Source: Colwellia sp. 12G3
GTDB lineage: Bacteria > Pseudomonadota > Gammaproteobacteria > Enterobacterales > Alteromonadaceae
NCBI RefSeq assembly: GCF_002836775.1
Contig: NZ_PJAQ01000006.1
Span: forward strand, 62,001-126,000
DNA length: 64,000 nucleotides
Reading direction: 5' to 3'
Shown piece by piece: positions 37,974 through 46,941 of the stretch. Every line of letters begins with the position of its first letter. The first letter of the stretch is position 1. The position numbers and the translations under genes are program-made. The notes beneath the pieces were generated by a model. It did no database searches. It saw nothing but the letters and a program-made list of their open reading frames with translations, and had not been told where the DNA came from.

Positions 37974-38819
37974 TTAGTTTTTCTCTTTAGTTTTACGTAA
38001 AGCTGAAGGTGTCAGACCAAATCGCTCTTTAAAGCGGCTGGTAAATCGAGATTGAGATTGATAACCACATTGCTCCGCGATATAGACGATGGAATGACTG
38101 CTCGTTTGCAATAAGTGCAAACCAAGTCCTAACTTGACCTGATCTTTTATTTCTTGAATCGTGGTGCCTTCTGCCGTTAACCTGCGTCTAAGGGTCGACT
38201 CGCTCATAGCAACTTTTTGGCAAATAGTGGCTAGTGCCAAATCTACTGAGGGTTGCTCACTTAAAATGGCATGTATTTTTTGCCCTAATTTATGGGGTGC
38301 GGCCATCGATAAAATGTCTTTATATCCCAAGTGATAGAGTAATTGTAGAATTTCTTTTCTGCGTAAGGACCACATGGCTTGCGGCGAAAATAACGACCAC
38401 TCCACAAATTGCTGTAAGCACTTTGCTAAAGGCGTGGATATTTCACCAATACTAAAAGATTGTTCACTAACAGTATGGGGGCCTATACCGATAAAATCTT
38501 CATATTCAAATTCAATCAGTAGCGCAAAGTATTCTTTTTCTTTCGGAATATTACGCATATTTATCGCGGGGCTATCAGATAAAAAAATGAAGTCACCGGC
38601 ATGACAAACTATTTCCCCGTGCTTGCCCAATTTTTTATCACCATCAAGGACTGCGATAAATAACGGTTTCACTATCGGGACATTTAATAGGTGCTGTTCT
38701 TTTATCGAGGAGTAAACCGCAAAAGGTAGCGTGTGGTCTTCAGTGTTGATCGCCTTAATGGTATTAATAAGATTATTCATGGTCACTGATGTATGTGTAA
38801 TCATTTTTGTGAAAGCCAT
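37974..38819 (-). CDS. AraC-family transcriptional regulator
   Basis: 281 residues. An N-terminal AraC ligand-type domain (about 25-160) precedes the double helix-turn-helix at the C-terminus (ATICQKVAMSESTLRRRLTAEG and YIAEQCGYQSQSRFTSRFKERFG). The start is uncertain: ATGs at 38804 and 38780 are also possible. It resembles the AraC_N / PF06719 group. No obvious target apart from neighbours. Confidence 0.85.
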   Translation of the reverse strand: MAFTKMITHTSVTMNNLINTIKAINTEDHTLPFAVYSSIKEQHLLNVPIVKPLFIAVLDGDKKLGKHGEIVCHAGDFIFLSDSPAINMRNIPKEKEYFALLIEFEYEDFIGIGPHTVSEQSFSIGEISTPLAKCLQQFVEWSLFSPQAMWSLRRKEILQLLYHLGYKDILSMAAPHKLGQKIHAILSEQPSVDLALATICQKVAMSESTLRRRLTAEGTTIQEIKDQVKLGLGLHLLQTSSHSIVYIAEQCGYQSQSRFTSRFKERFGLTPSALRKTKEKN

Positions 38820-38886
38820 TAAGTACTACTTACTGCCTTATGTGTCACTTCAACCATAGGGATGTTTTCAACGTTGGTGGTACGAA

Positions 38887-39342
38887 TTATACAAATCTGC
38901 ACATACCATGACCCATAGTCTGGTTAGGTCTTTGAATATAGCCATAGCGAGCATAAAAGCTTTCTCTTCCTGCTGCCGCTAATAAACCTATGGTAGAACC
39001 TTTACGCGCGGTATAACGTAAATAACCCTCTATTGTATCCATTAACACAGTGCCGAGGCCTTGTTTTTGATAACTTGGATCAACAATCACATCTTGAATG
39101 TAAAAGTACATGGCGCCATCACCAACGACACGTCCCATGCCAATAAGTTGTCCGTCATGATAAATAGTTACCTGAAATAATCCGTTGTTTAAGCTCATTT
39201 CAGCGAGGTTAGCATCAAGCTCACCCCAACCTATTTTACTACGTAAGAGTAAAAAATCTTGCACCGTTGGGTTTTCTAATTTTAAGCAATACTTCTCTGC
39301 TAACACTTGCCTCTCCATTTGTGCTAACGATGGTGAATACAC
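38887..39342 (-). CDS. GNAT-family acetyltransferase
   Basis: 151 residues with the acetyl-CoA loop QKQGLGTVL in the middle and a C-terminal FYARYGY segment. The N-terminal 20 residues vary in the family. Substrate unknown. Confidence 0.85.
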   Translation of the reverse strand: MYSPSLAQMERQVLAEKYCLKLENPTVQDFLLLRSKIGWGELDANLAEMSLNNGLFQVTIYHDGQLIGMGRVVGDGAMYFYIQDVIVDPSYQKQGLGTVLMDTIEGYLRYTARKGSTIGLLAAAGRESFYARYGYIQRPNQTMGHGMCRFV

Positions 39343-39421
39343 ACCATAATTAAGATGTTCAGAGACTAATTGAGACTAATTTTTAGTTTTAACCGCTAAC
39401 CACGATTATTATCTATTTTTA

Positions 39422-41827
39422 TTAGCCATCGAATAAGTCTGTATAGTTTAGTAATAGGGTATAGATTTCATCTACATCAATAGGTTTACCTAAACAGTGA
39501 TCAAATCCTGCCTGCTTATATTTATCAACATCGCGTGTCATCACATTGGCTGTTAATGCAATAATTGGAATAGTTGGATGGGAAATTTTAATAATTTCAC
39601 AAGCCTGAACACCGTCCATATTTGGCATTTGAATATCCATAAAAATCAAATCAGGTAATAACTTACCCACCTCATCGATTGCCTCTATACCGTCATTAGC
39701 AATACGAATGGTTGCTTTGGTAGGGCGAAGCACTGCACTAAAAATCTTCTGATTTATTCTATTATCTTCTGCTAGTAGAATATTCAGCTGCTCTGCTTGT
39801 GGTGCTGGTACTTGCGTCAATTCCAACGCGTCATCACTGTTCAACTCAGTTTTATGTAATGGCAAGACAACACTAAAAATAGAGCCTATATTTTCTTCAC
39901 TGGTTACGGTAATTTCGCCCCCCATTAGGTTTGCCAATTGTTTAGCAATAGGTAAACCTAGGCCTGTGCCGCCAAAATTTCTAGTGGTTGTAGCATCAGC
40001 TTGTTCAAAGCGATGAAATAACTTACTAATTTGAGTTTCAGAGATACCAATACCTGTGTCTTTTACCTCAAAAACTACTTTTTCATTTTGCTCTCTAAGA
40101 CTAATATTAACTTCCCCTTTAGGGGTAAATTTAATTGCATTAGAAATTAAATTTAAAATAATTTGTCGCAATCTTACCGGATCAGCCAACCAATAGGCAT
40201 GCATGCCTTCTTTGATAGTAAAGGTTAAGCCAATTTTTTTTTGCTCCGCTAAAAAGGAAAGTTCGGCAATTATAGACTTGAACAGTTCAATTATGTTGGT
40301 AGGTAATGACTCTAAGCTAATGTTATTCGATTCAATTTTAGACAAATCTAAAATATCATTAATGATTGCAAGTAGATTTTTTGAAGAGGTAATACCCATT
40401 TCAACCATTTCTTTGGAAGACTCAGACAAGTTATCTCGTTTCAATATTTGCAGTGAACCTAATACACCATTCATTGGTGTACGGATTTCATGGCTCATAT
40501 TGGCTAAAAAGTCACTTTTTGCAATGTTTGCCCCTTCCGCGTCCTCAAGCGCCTTTTCAAGTGCTAAACTTTGCTCTTTTAATTCTGAAATATCAGACAA
40601 AGAGCCTGACAGGCGTATCGCTCTGCCATTAGCTCCTTTTTGTGCAGTGCCTTTAAGTCTAAAATAACGATAATTACCATCAGCGACTCGCATCCTGAAA
40701 TCTACATCTAAAGGAATATCTTTCTTAAAGAGTTCTTGCAAGGCATGCTTTGCTTTTCCTTCGTCGTCAGGATGGATATTTTCCAGAAACAAACTTTCCT
40801 CAACCACTAACTTCTTCTCGAACCCCTCTCCATAGCCCAGCATGCTGCATAATTTCGGAGACCAATACAGAGTCTTTTCTGCAATATTCCAATCCCAAAT
40901 CCCATCATTACTACCCTCTATAGCGAATTGATATCGTTCTTCACTTTGTTTAATTTTTCGTTCAGAAATTGCCAATTTTTTTAAGGGCTTGATCAATAAT
41001 GAACGAATTAAAAAGGCTAAAAGTACAAAAGATAACAAGGTAGTCATAGCCAACGTGCTACCTATTTGCCAAACATACTGCTCTTTTTCCTCTTGTAGTT
41101 TACTTGTTGAGGTATAAAAATTTAATTCCATTATGGTATTAGCTAGAGGATATTTAGATACCAATGAATAATTATTTAAGGGGGCCGTTTGGAAAATTAC
41201 GTCGCTTTTATTAACAAAGCTGACCGCATAATGATTATCTTTTGTTAACTCGGCGAAAAGTTTTTCAATGGACTGACTGACGATATCAAAGCTAATGATA
41301 CCTTCTACATCATTATTATATTTCACTGGCATGGCGACACTAAAATAATGCTGCTGTCCGTCTTTAATGATGGTTAAAACAAGCGGTGCTTCATGGTCAA
41401 TTATCTTTTCAATTGTTTTTTCAATGAATGGCGGGCGTGAAAAGTTTACCGTTGGTTTAGGATAAATTAATTCACCGGTAAAATCGGTAATATAAATATT
41501 TTCTTTAGCACCCAAAATCTTTCGATCATTAAGCAAATCAGTTAAGTTTGCCGAGGCAAGTTCAACCCCCATAACACTTGAAGTTACCATGGGCGATTCA
41601 CCGAGTTCAGCGAGCAGTTTGACGCGATTCTCAAGAAACTGCTGAATATTATCAAACGTAGACTGTGCTTGAAGTTTGGTATGATTTTCTTGCAGTTGTG
41701 TTAAGGAAGAAACGGCACGCTCTGACACAAAGTTAATATTTATTAACAGTGAAAATAAGAATCCGAGCAATAACAGTAAATAGGTAAGACCCGCTTTGCT
41801 TTTCAGTTTTTTTAAAAGAGCCATCAT
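39422..41827 (-). CDS. PAS-containing hybrid histidine kinase
   Basis: 801 residues. TM1 (about 14-32) and TM2 (about 255-275) bracket a Cache-like periplasmic domain. A PAS/PAC domain spans about 298-415, then HisKA with NMSHEIRTP (His 446), HATPase (DTGIGI, GGTGLGLPI) and one receiver (FMDIQMPNMDG). It starts 2 bp after the stop of a periplasmic binding protein gene. The pair therefore looks like one sensory unit in which the binding protein presents a ligand to the kinase, as LuxP does for LuxQ. Confidence 0.88.
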   Translation of the reverse strand: MMALLKKLKSKAGLTYLLLLLGFLFSLLININFVSERAVSSLTQLQENHTKLQAQSTFDNIQQFLENRVKLLAELGESPMVTSSVMGVELASANLTDLLNDRKILGAKENIYITDFTGELIYPKPTVNFSRPPFIEKTIEKIIDHEAPLVLTIIKDGQQHYFSVAMPVKYNNDVEGIISFDIVSQSIEKLFAELTKDNHYAVSFVNKSDVIFQTAPLNNYSLVSKYPLANTIMELNFYTSTSKLQEEKEQYVWQIGSTLAMTTLLSFVLLAFLIRSLLIKPLKKLAISERKIKQSEERYQFAIEGSNDGIWDWNIAEKTLYWSPKLCSMLGYGEGFEKKLVVEESLFLENIHPDDEGKAKHALQELFKKDIPLDVDFRMRVADGNYRYFRLKGTAQKGANGRAIRLSGSLSDISELKEQSLALEKALEDAEGANIAKSDFLANMSHEIRTPMNGVLGSLQILKRDNLSESSKEMVEMGITSSKNLLAIINDILDLSKIESNNISLESLPTNIIELFKSIIAELSFLAEQKKIGLTFTIKEGMHAYWLADPVRLRQIILNLISNAIKFTPKGEVNISLREQNEKVVFEVKDTGIGISETQISKLFHRFEQADATTTRNFGGTGLGLPIAKQLANLMGGEITVTSEENIGSIFSVVLPLHKTELNSDDALELTQVPAPQAEQLNILLAEDNRINQKIFSAVLRPTKATIRIANDGIEAIDEVGKLLPDLIFMDIQMPNMDGVQACEIIKISHPTIPIIALTANVMTRDVDKYKQAGFDHCLGKPIDVDEIYTLLLNYTDLFDG

Positions 41828-41829
41828 GC

Positions 41830-43041
41830 TTAATTAGCCGTTACGTTAATTTCATTATGCTCACCAAAAGTTGCCATACAGAAGTTTTCAAGCCTTAACG
41901 CTTCGTGCGCATCTTGTTGTTGTTCATTCCACTTAGAAAACGGCTTGTTATATTCTTTAATAAGTCCTTGAACGGGTTGTTGCAATGACTCCAAGGCCTG
42001 TTTGAATAAAGAACGGTCCTGTTTCATATTTCCAGTTAATTCTATTTGTTGTAATGCCGAAATAGCCAGTCGACCAAGATCGTAGGCATGTATAAAGCCT
42101 GCTGGCGCTTTAACTGTTTCTGGAGAGCTAAACTCTTCTGGAAATAGCTTTTTTGCCCTTGCCATGACTGAACGTTGAAATGAAGATTGCTTTGACGAAG
42201 CAAGAGAATAACAACTCTGAATAAAGTGAAAAGATACGGCTTCTTTAACTTGTTTATTAAATATCATATCGACATCACCTCCCGTGGCTCCCCAGTGACT
42301 GATGATAGGAATTCTTTGCTCTTTTTCCATCGCCGCCATCGCATTGACAAATTGATGAGTTTCATTAAAGTTACCCACTAGAAAGACACAGTCATAATCG
42401 TTTGAAACTATATTTCTGATCATTATACGCGCTGAATTTTCTTTAATGTTCCAACCGAATAAGCTTACACCAAAAGGTACTTTCTCTTTTAAATAAGACG
42501 ACATAGTGCTTTGATTAGATTTGCCCCAAGGGGTATCTTCTAATAACAAATGAGGGTTTTTACAGGAGAGTTTATCAAGTGCAAATTCACTGATGCGAAT
42601 ACCTGCTTTGGTATCATCAACAGATAAGCGAAATACCCAGTTATCTGGGCTTGGATAACGTGTTATCGGCCCGCCTGCAGCCCAAGGCACTAAGAGTGGA
42701 ATTTTATTTTCATTGATAAAGGTACGATTTTTTATGTACGGAGGAGAGTGCAAGCCACCCAAGATAAATAATGCTTTTTCATCGTTAAGGAAATCTTTCA
42801 TGCTTAGCAAACTACGTTTAATATTACCTCGATGATTTTTCTCTTTCACTTCTAAACTAAAGCCTTGTATTTCATTGTCTATTTCATCAAATGCGGTAAG
42901 CAATCCCATTTTCATCGCGTTAGCCGATAACTGATTTAATGAGTAATCGGCATCATGATAGATAACCAACTTTTTAGTTGGTTCAGCTAAAGCTGCATAT
43001 GACGCTAGCAAGAAGTAAAATATAATAAATCGAGTTAGCAT
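41830..43041 (-). CDS. Periplasmic binding protein, branched-chain amino-acid type
   Basis: 403 residues with a signal peptide (about 1-19). The fold is the type 1 (LivK-like, Peripla_BP_6) class, with IPLLVPWAAGG and DTPWGKS motifs lining the cleft. No ABC permease is nearby. The gene is immediately upstream of the kinase at 39422, so it is better read as a sensor component than as a transporter part. Ligand unknown. Confidence 0.82.
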   Translation of the reverse strand: MLTRFIIFYFLLASYAALAEPTKKLVIYHDADYSLNQLSANAMKMGLLTAFDEIDNEIQGFSLEVKEKNHRGNIKRSLLSMKDFLNDEKALFILGGLHSPPYIKNRTFINENKIPLLVPWAAGGPITRYPSPDNWVFRLSVDDTKAGIRISEFALDKLSCKNPHLLLEDTPWGKSNQSTMSSYLKEKVPFGVSLFGWNIKENSARIMIRNIVSNDYDCVFLVGNFNETHQFVNAMAAMEKEQRIPIISHWGATGGDVDMIFNKQVKEAVSFHFIQSCYSLASSKQSSFQRSVMARAKKLFPEEFSSPETVKAPAGFIHAYDLGRLAISALQQIELTGNMKQDRSLFKQALESLQQPVQGLIKEYNKPFSKWNEQQQDAHEALRLENFCMATFGEHNEINVTAN

Positions 43042-43142
43042 ATCAAAGGTTCTTAAGTGGTTAATACATTGATACTAAACTTAGCCTAACTTGGTCTATT
43101 TTGCTATGACCAACCCCTTTAAATGGGTAGCTATTGTGATTT

Positions 43143-43319
43143 TTACTTAAATAAGCCACTAACCCAATCAAAAGTTAATACCGTAGTGAATATTTTTAGT
43201 GCAATGACCCCAATAAATAAAAGGATAACTCCCGCTTTTATTTTTCTACTTTTAAGGTTATTCCAATACAATAACTTAGCTTTCAGCTCATTTTTCACTT
43301 CATCTATCGATTCTTTCAT
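43143..43319 (-). CDS. 58-residue single-helix membrane protein
   Basis: MKESIDEVKNELKAKLLYWN starts a 58-residue protein with a charged amphipathic N-terminus (about 1-27) and one membrane helix (about 30-47). Its ATG overlaps the stop of the upstream acetyltransferase gene as ATGA, a classic sign of translational coupling. It is too short for many gene finders. No family is recognised. An opposite-strand frame over the same bases is less credible. Confidence 0.65.
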   Translation of the reverse strand: MKESIDEVKNELKAKLLYWNNLKSRKIKAGVILLFIGVIALKIFTTVLTFDWVSGLFK

Positions 43320-43873
43320 GACACCTTCTCCACACTATTCTTAGCTAAACCCTTCATTAAGTTTTCTGGTGAACCCCAGCTATAAAGAAACTCTTTTACC
43401 TTGTTATCACAAGGAGTATGCCAATAAGCAGTCTTAATATTTTTACCCCCTTTAGCCTCATAAAATCCTATCGCATTGCTATTGCACGCTAAAACCTCGA
43501 GGTATAATTCATGGTCACTATAGTTTTCAATAGACCATGATGCTGCGGCCGCTAATAAACAAGACCCCGTACCCTGGCCTTTACTACCAAGCTTTACATG
43601 AAGATTATCAATGATAGTGCCAAACTTAGGGTGATTAGCACCCAATACACAAATAAATCCGCAAAAGGTGCTATCGATTTCAGCAACTAACACCAATTGA
43701 TTACTCGGTGGTGTTGTTAATCGCATTGTCCACACGGCTGCTCTTTCAGCAAAAACCTTATCATGCAGATAATCAGCAGAAAGTACTGAATGGTAATTAT
43801 CACGCCAGCTTTGTGCATGTAATTCGGCAATATTTGCAAGGTCATCTAAGCTCGCTTCTCTAAGTACTAGCAT
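43316..43873 (-). CDS. GNAT-family acetyltransferase
   Basis: 185 residues. GNAT fold with DNLHVKLGSKGQGTGSCLL (acetyl-CoA loop) and the C-terminal SNAIGFYEAKGG motif. Overlaps the small membrane-protein gene by 4 bp. Substrate unknown. Confidence 0.88.
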   Translation of the reverse strand: MLVLREASLDDLANIAELHAQSWRDNYHSVLSADYLHDKVFAERAAVWTMRLTTPPSNQLVLVAEIDSTFCGFICVLGANHPKFGTIIDNLHVKLGSKGQGTGSCLLAAAASWSIENYSDHELYLEVLACNSNAIGFYEAKGGKNIKTAYWHTPCDNKVKEFLYSWGSPENLMKGLAKNSVEKVS

Positions 43874-44037
43874 TTGATTATTCTCCCACTGTCTAACAAA
43901 TACATATTAAAAGACTATAACCCCGTAAAATACGCTGCAAGGTGAACAAGGTAACTATTTAATAAAATTATCATTACTAGTTTACTACCCTATTCCCTAT
44001 GGTCTTGGTCATGTCTAAACAGTTCCTTTGCTATCAG

Positions 44038-44424
44038 CTATTGCGACTCAATTTGGTTTTTTTCTTCTGCTGTTAATGTTTGATACCAACGAGGATAGGA
44101 CCAACCATAACCCCACCGAAATGTTGTAGGGAATAAGGGGGTTCCGCCAACACGAACACCTGCAAGCATTAGCGCGGCTATTTCCGGCTGCCCGACTTTA
44201 GCCACACATTGTTGAAGCGCTTTATCAGCGATAAGTCGTTCATCATAGGTGCCTCCTTGCCAATAAGCATAGTCATGGGCAGTACAGCAATTTAACCATA
44301 ATTCTTGCTGCGTAAAGGTCCCGTCGGGGAAGGAACTACAGCCATCAGAGGTAAAAGGCTTGATTTCTTCCGCATTAATCGTGAGTGATAATAGCAACAA
44401 TGAAAAGGTAAGTATAAAACGCAT
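44038..44424 (-). CDS. Small secreted phospholipase A2-like protein
   Basis: 128 residues with a signal peptide (about 1-18). The mature chain has paired cysteines and a His-Asp centre, CCTAHDYAYW (C46, C47, H50, D51), then D67 in ADKAL and C73. This layout resembles the catalytic helix pair of secreted phospholipase A2 (CCxxHDxCY...D). The calcium loop is not evident, so the enzyme call is tentative. Confidence 0.5.
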   Translation of the reverse strand: MRFILTFSLLLLSLTINAEEIKPFTSDGCSSFPDGTFTQQELWLNCCTAHDYAYWQGGTYDERLIADKALQQCVAKVGQPEIAALMLAGVRVGGTPLFPTTFRWGYGWSYPRWYQTLTAEEKNQIESQ

Positions 44425-44531
44425 AATATTTGAAAGTTTATCGTTATTGATTGATTGACCAATTTAACGTGAACAACACTGAGTTAACAGCATAAATACC
44501 ATTTACCTGCGTTATTTTTTACAAACAAAAA

Positions 44532-44561
44532 AATGGCTGTTTAAATGAATAAACAGCCATT
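44532..44561 (-). terminator. Terminator of the bhcB-bhcC-bhcD transcription unit
   Basis: An 11-bp stem (AATGGCTGTTT / AAACAGCCATT) with an 8-nt loop. On the minus strand a run of seven T follows. It lies 54 bp after the bhcD stop. Confidence 0.85.
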
Positions 44562-44614
44562 AGGAGTTATTAATTTTTAATTAGCGCCTATGATAAATGC
44601 CCTAACGCTCAGCC

Positions 44615-45634
44615 TTATAAACTGAAGTAAGTAGCTAGACCTTTAGCTTCAGCCAATTGTGCCGCAACCGAAGCAACCGCTAAATCTTGTAAACCCACAC
44701 CAGTACCATCAAACAAGGTAATTTCTTCATCAGAAGTTCGTCCCGGTTTAGTACCGTTAATTACATCACCAATTGGCGTGATATCAGACGCTTTGATCAA
44801 ACCAGCAGCAACAGCGTGTTGCGCTTCACCTATGGTAATAGACTGAGCAATCTCATCGGTAAATACTGTAGCAGTCGCTAATAAATCGGCATCAACTTCT
44901 TGTTTACCTTTGGTATCAGTCCCCATACAAGCGATGTGAGTGCCAGGCTTGATCCAATCTTTTTCTATTAACGATTCAAAAGCAGAGGTAATGGTAATAA
45001 TTACATCCGCTTGAGCACCTAACTCTTCGCGAGTGACTGACTCAAATGGCAAACCTAATTCTTTAGCTACCGCTGCCAGGTTAGGAAGCATGTCAGGGTG
45101 GAAGTTCCACGCGACCACTTTTTCAAAATCACGTTGCTCAACTGCAGCACGTAATTGGAAAGTAGACTGGTGACCTGCACCGACCATACCTAATACTTTT
45201 GCATCTTTACGCGCTAAATGCGCGATAGAAACAGCAGAGGAAGCAGCAGTACGTACCGCGGTTAAATAGTTGCCACCAACCAGTGATTTTAGCTTACCGG
45301 TATCGGGATCAAATAAAATAACAGTAGACTGATGGTTAGTTAATCCTTGTGCCATGTTATCTGGCCAGTAACCGCCAGATTTTAAACCTAACACCATGCC
45401 GTCACGGTCAAAACCTGATTTAAAACCATAAAGTGCACCCGCATGACCAATATCTTCACGAATTACCGGGAAGTTGTATGCGGTATTTTTAGCCATGGCG
45501 GAAAATACGCTTTCTACCGCGGTAAAGGCATCTGCACGACCAATGACTTCTTGGCAAATTTCTTCAGAAACAACGGATACGCCCTTTTTTTCTGGTAACG
45601 AGATTGTTGCTGAACTGCTTTGTGAATTACTCAT
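44615..45634 (-). CDS. bhcD: Ornithine cyclodeaminase-fold enzyme, probable iminosuccinate reductase
   Basis: 339 residues, ornithine cyclodeaminase/mu-crystallin family. The NAD-binding loop is GMVGAGHQSTFQLRA and the substrate side has GALYGFKSGFDRDGM. In the beta-hydroxyaspartate cycle BhcD reduces iminosuccinate to L-aspartate with NADH, regenerating the amino donor. The call relies on context: the bhcC-like and bhcB-like genes lie directly upstream and an IclR regulator is divergent. Alone the family also includes alanine dehydrogenases and ketimine reductases. Confidence 0.72.
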   Translation of the reverse strand: MSNSQSSSATISLPEKKGVSVVSEEICQEVIGRADAFTAVESVFSAMAKNTAYNFPVIREDIGHAGALYGFKSGFDRDGMVLGLKSGGYWPDNMAQGLTNHQSTVILFDPDTGKLKSLVGGNYLTAVRTAASSAVSIAHLARKDAKVLGMVGAGHQSTFQLRAAVEQRDFEKVVAWNFHPDMLPNLAAVAKELGLPFESVTREELGAQADVIITITSAFESLIEKDWIKPGTHIACMGTDTKGKQEVDADLLATATVFTDEIAQSITIGEAQHAVAAGLIKASDITPIGDVINGTKPGRTSDEEITLFDGTGVGLQDLAVASVAAQLAEAKGLATYFSL

Positions 45635-45722
45635 AATTATTATCCTAGGAAAGTGGTACAGCCAATAAATTTGCTAAACCCTCGACGACTGCCGAAGGTG
45701 AAGGGTTACAATAAAGCTGCTA

Positions 45723-46871
45723 TTAAAAAGCTTTACCACGTGCAGACACTGGCCATAAGGTTTCAACCTTGCCATTACGTACACCAACATAGTAATCATG
45801 TACGTTACATGTTGGATCACAATGACCGGGCACTAGTTTAAGTTTTTCATTAATTTTTAATGCGCCGTTAGCGTCTGAAATAACACCATGTTCATCAGAA
45901 CACTTGATGTATTCAACATCGTCACGACCAAAGATGTACGGCAAACCACTATCTACTGATTGCGCCTTAAGACCCGCATCACAGATAGCTTTGTCAGCTT
46001 TGGTATGGCTCATAACAGACGTTAAGATGAATAATGAGTTTTCGAATTCTGATATTCTCTTGCCATTTTCATCATGAATACGTTGGTAATCCGCATCCAT
46101 AAAGGCGTAAGAACCACACTGTAATTCATTGAAAACACCTGAGTTACCTTCAAAGTAGTATGAACCCGTACCACCACCGCCAACGATGTCACACTCAAGT
46201 CCTTCCGCTTTCAGCATGTCAACCGTGCGAGCAACCATGCCAATTGCAATGTCGATTTTTTCTTTACGCTCTTGGAAACTTTCTAAATGCTGCATAGCGC
46301 CTTGATATGCTTGAATGCCTGAGAAAGTTAGTCCCGGTGTAGCTGCAATCGCTTTAGCGATATCAACAACAGGTTGACCTTCGCTTACACCACAACGACC
46401 TGCGCCACAGTCAATTTCAACTAAACATTCAATTTGCGTATCATGCTTATTAACCGCTGCCGCTAATTCAGCAACGTTTTCCAAATCATCAACACACACA
46501 ATAGTACGAGCACCCAACTTAGGTAGGCGTGCTAAACGATCAAGTTTTGCTGGATCACGTACTTGGTTTGACACTAAAACGTCTTTAATACCACCGCGAG
46601 CAAAGACTTCTGCTTCAGATACTTTTTGACAACATACGCCACAGCTATCACCCAACTTTTCTTGTAAAAGCGCGATATCTACCGATTTATGCATTTTTCC
46701 ATGCACACGATGGCGAACGCCCATCTCTTTCGCGTAGCCACCCATTTTAATAATGTTACGCTCTAACGCGTCTAAATCGACTATCAAACAAGGTGTTTGA
46801 ATATCAGCTTCGTCCATACCCACAAGTGCTGGAACGTCATAACCTACTTCTAAATCGTTTACTTTTGTCAT
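45723..46871 (-). CDS. bhcC: D-threonine-aldolase-fold enzyme, probable beta-hydroxyaspartate aldolase
   Basis: 382 residues from the ATG at 46871 with GGAG upstream (the frame extends four codons to a TTG). PLP fold type III with the lysine in RVHGKMHKS (K59) and the VGGGGTGSYYF phosphate loop. The C-terminal metal site reads PGHCDPTCNVHD, so the usual His-x-Cys of D-threonine aldolases is His-x-Asp here. BhcC joins glycine and glyoxylate into beta-hydroxyaspartate. The gene sits between bhcB- and bhcD-like genes. A D-threonine aldolase or D-serine dehydratase role is the alternative. Confidence 0.75.
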   Translation of the reverse strand: MTKVNDLEVGYDVPALVGMDEADIQTPCLIVDLDALERNIIKMGGYAKEMGVRHRVHGKMHKSVDIALLQEKLGDSCGVCCQKVSEAEVFARGGIKDVLVSNQVRDPAKLDRLARLPKLGARTIVCVDDLENVAELAAAVNKHDTQIECLVEIDCGAGRCGVSEGQPVVDIAKAIAATPGLTFSGIQAYQGAMQHLESFQERKEKIDIAIGMVARTVDMLKAEGLECDIVGGGGTGSYYFEGNSGVFNELQCGSYAFMDADYQRIHDENGKRISEFENSLFILTSVMSHTKADKAICDAGLKAQSVDSGLPYIFGRDDVEYIKCSDEHGVISDANGALKINEKLKLVPGHCDPTCNVHDYYVGVRNGKVETLWPVSARGKAF

Positions 46872-46941
46872 TTTATTCTCCAAAATTTTAGTTATATTTT
46901 TTGCTGTAGACTTAATTTTATTTGTTACTCTGCTTGTCGGC

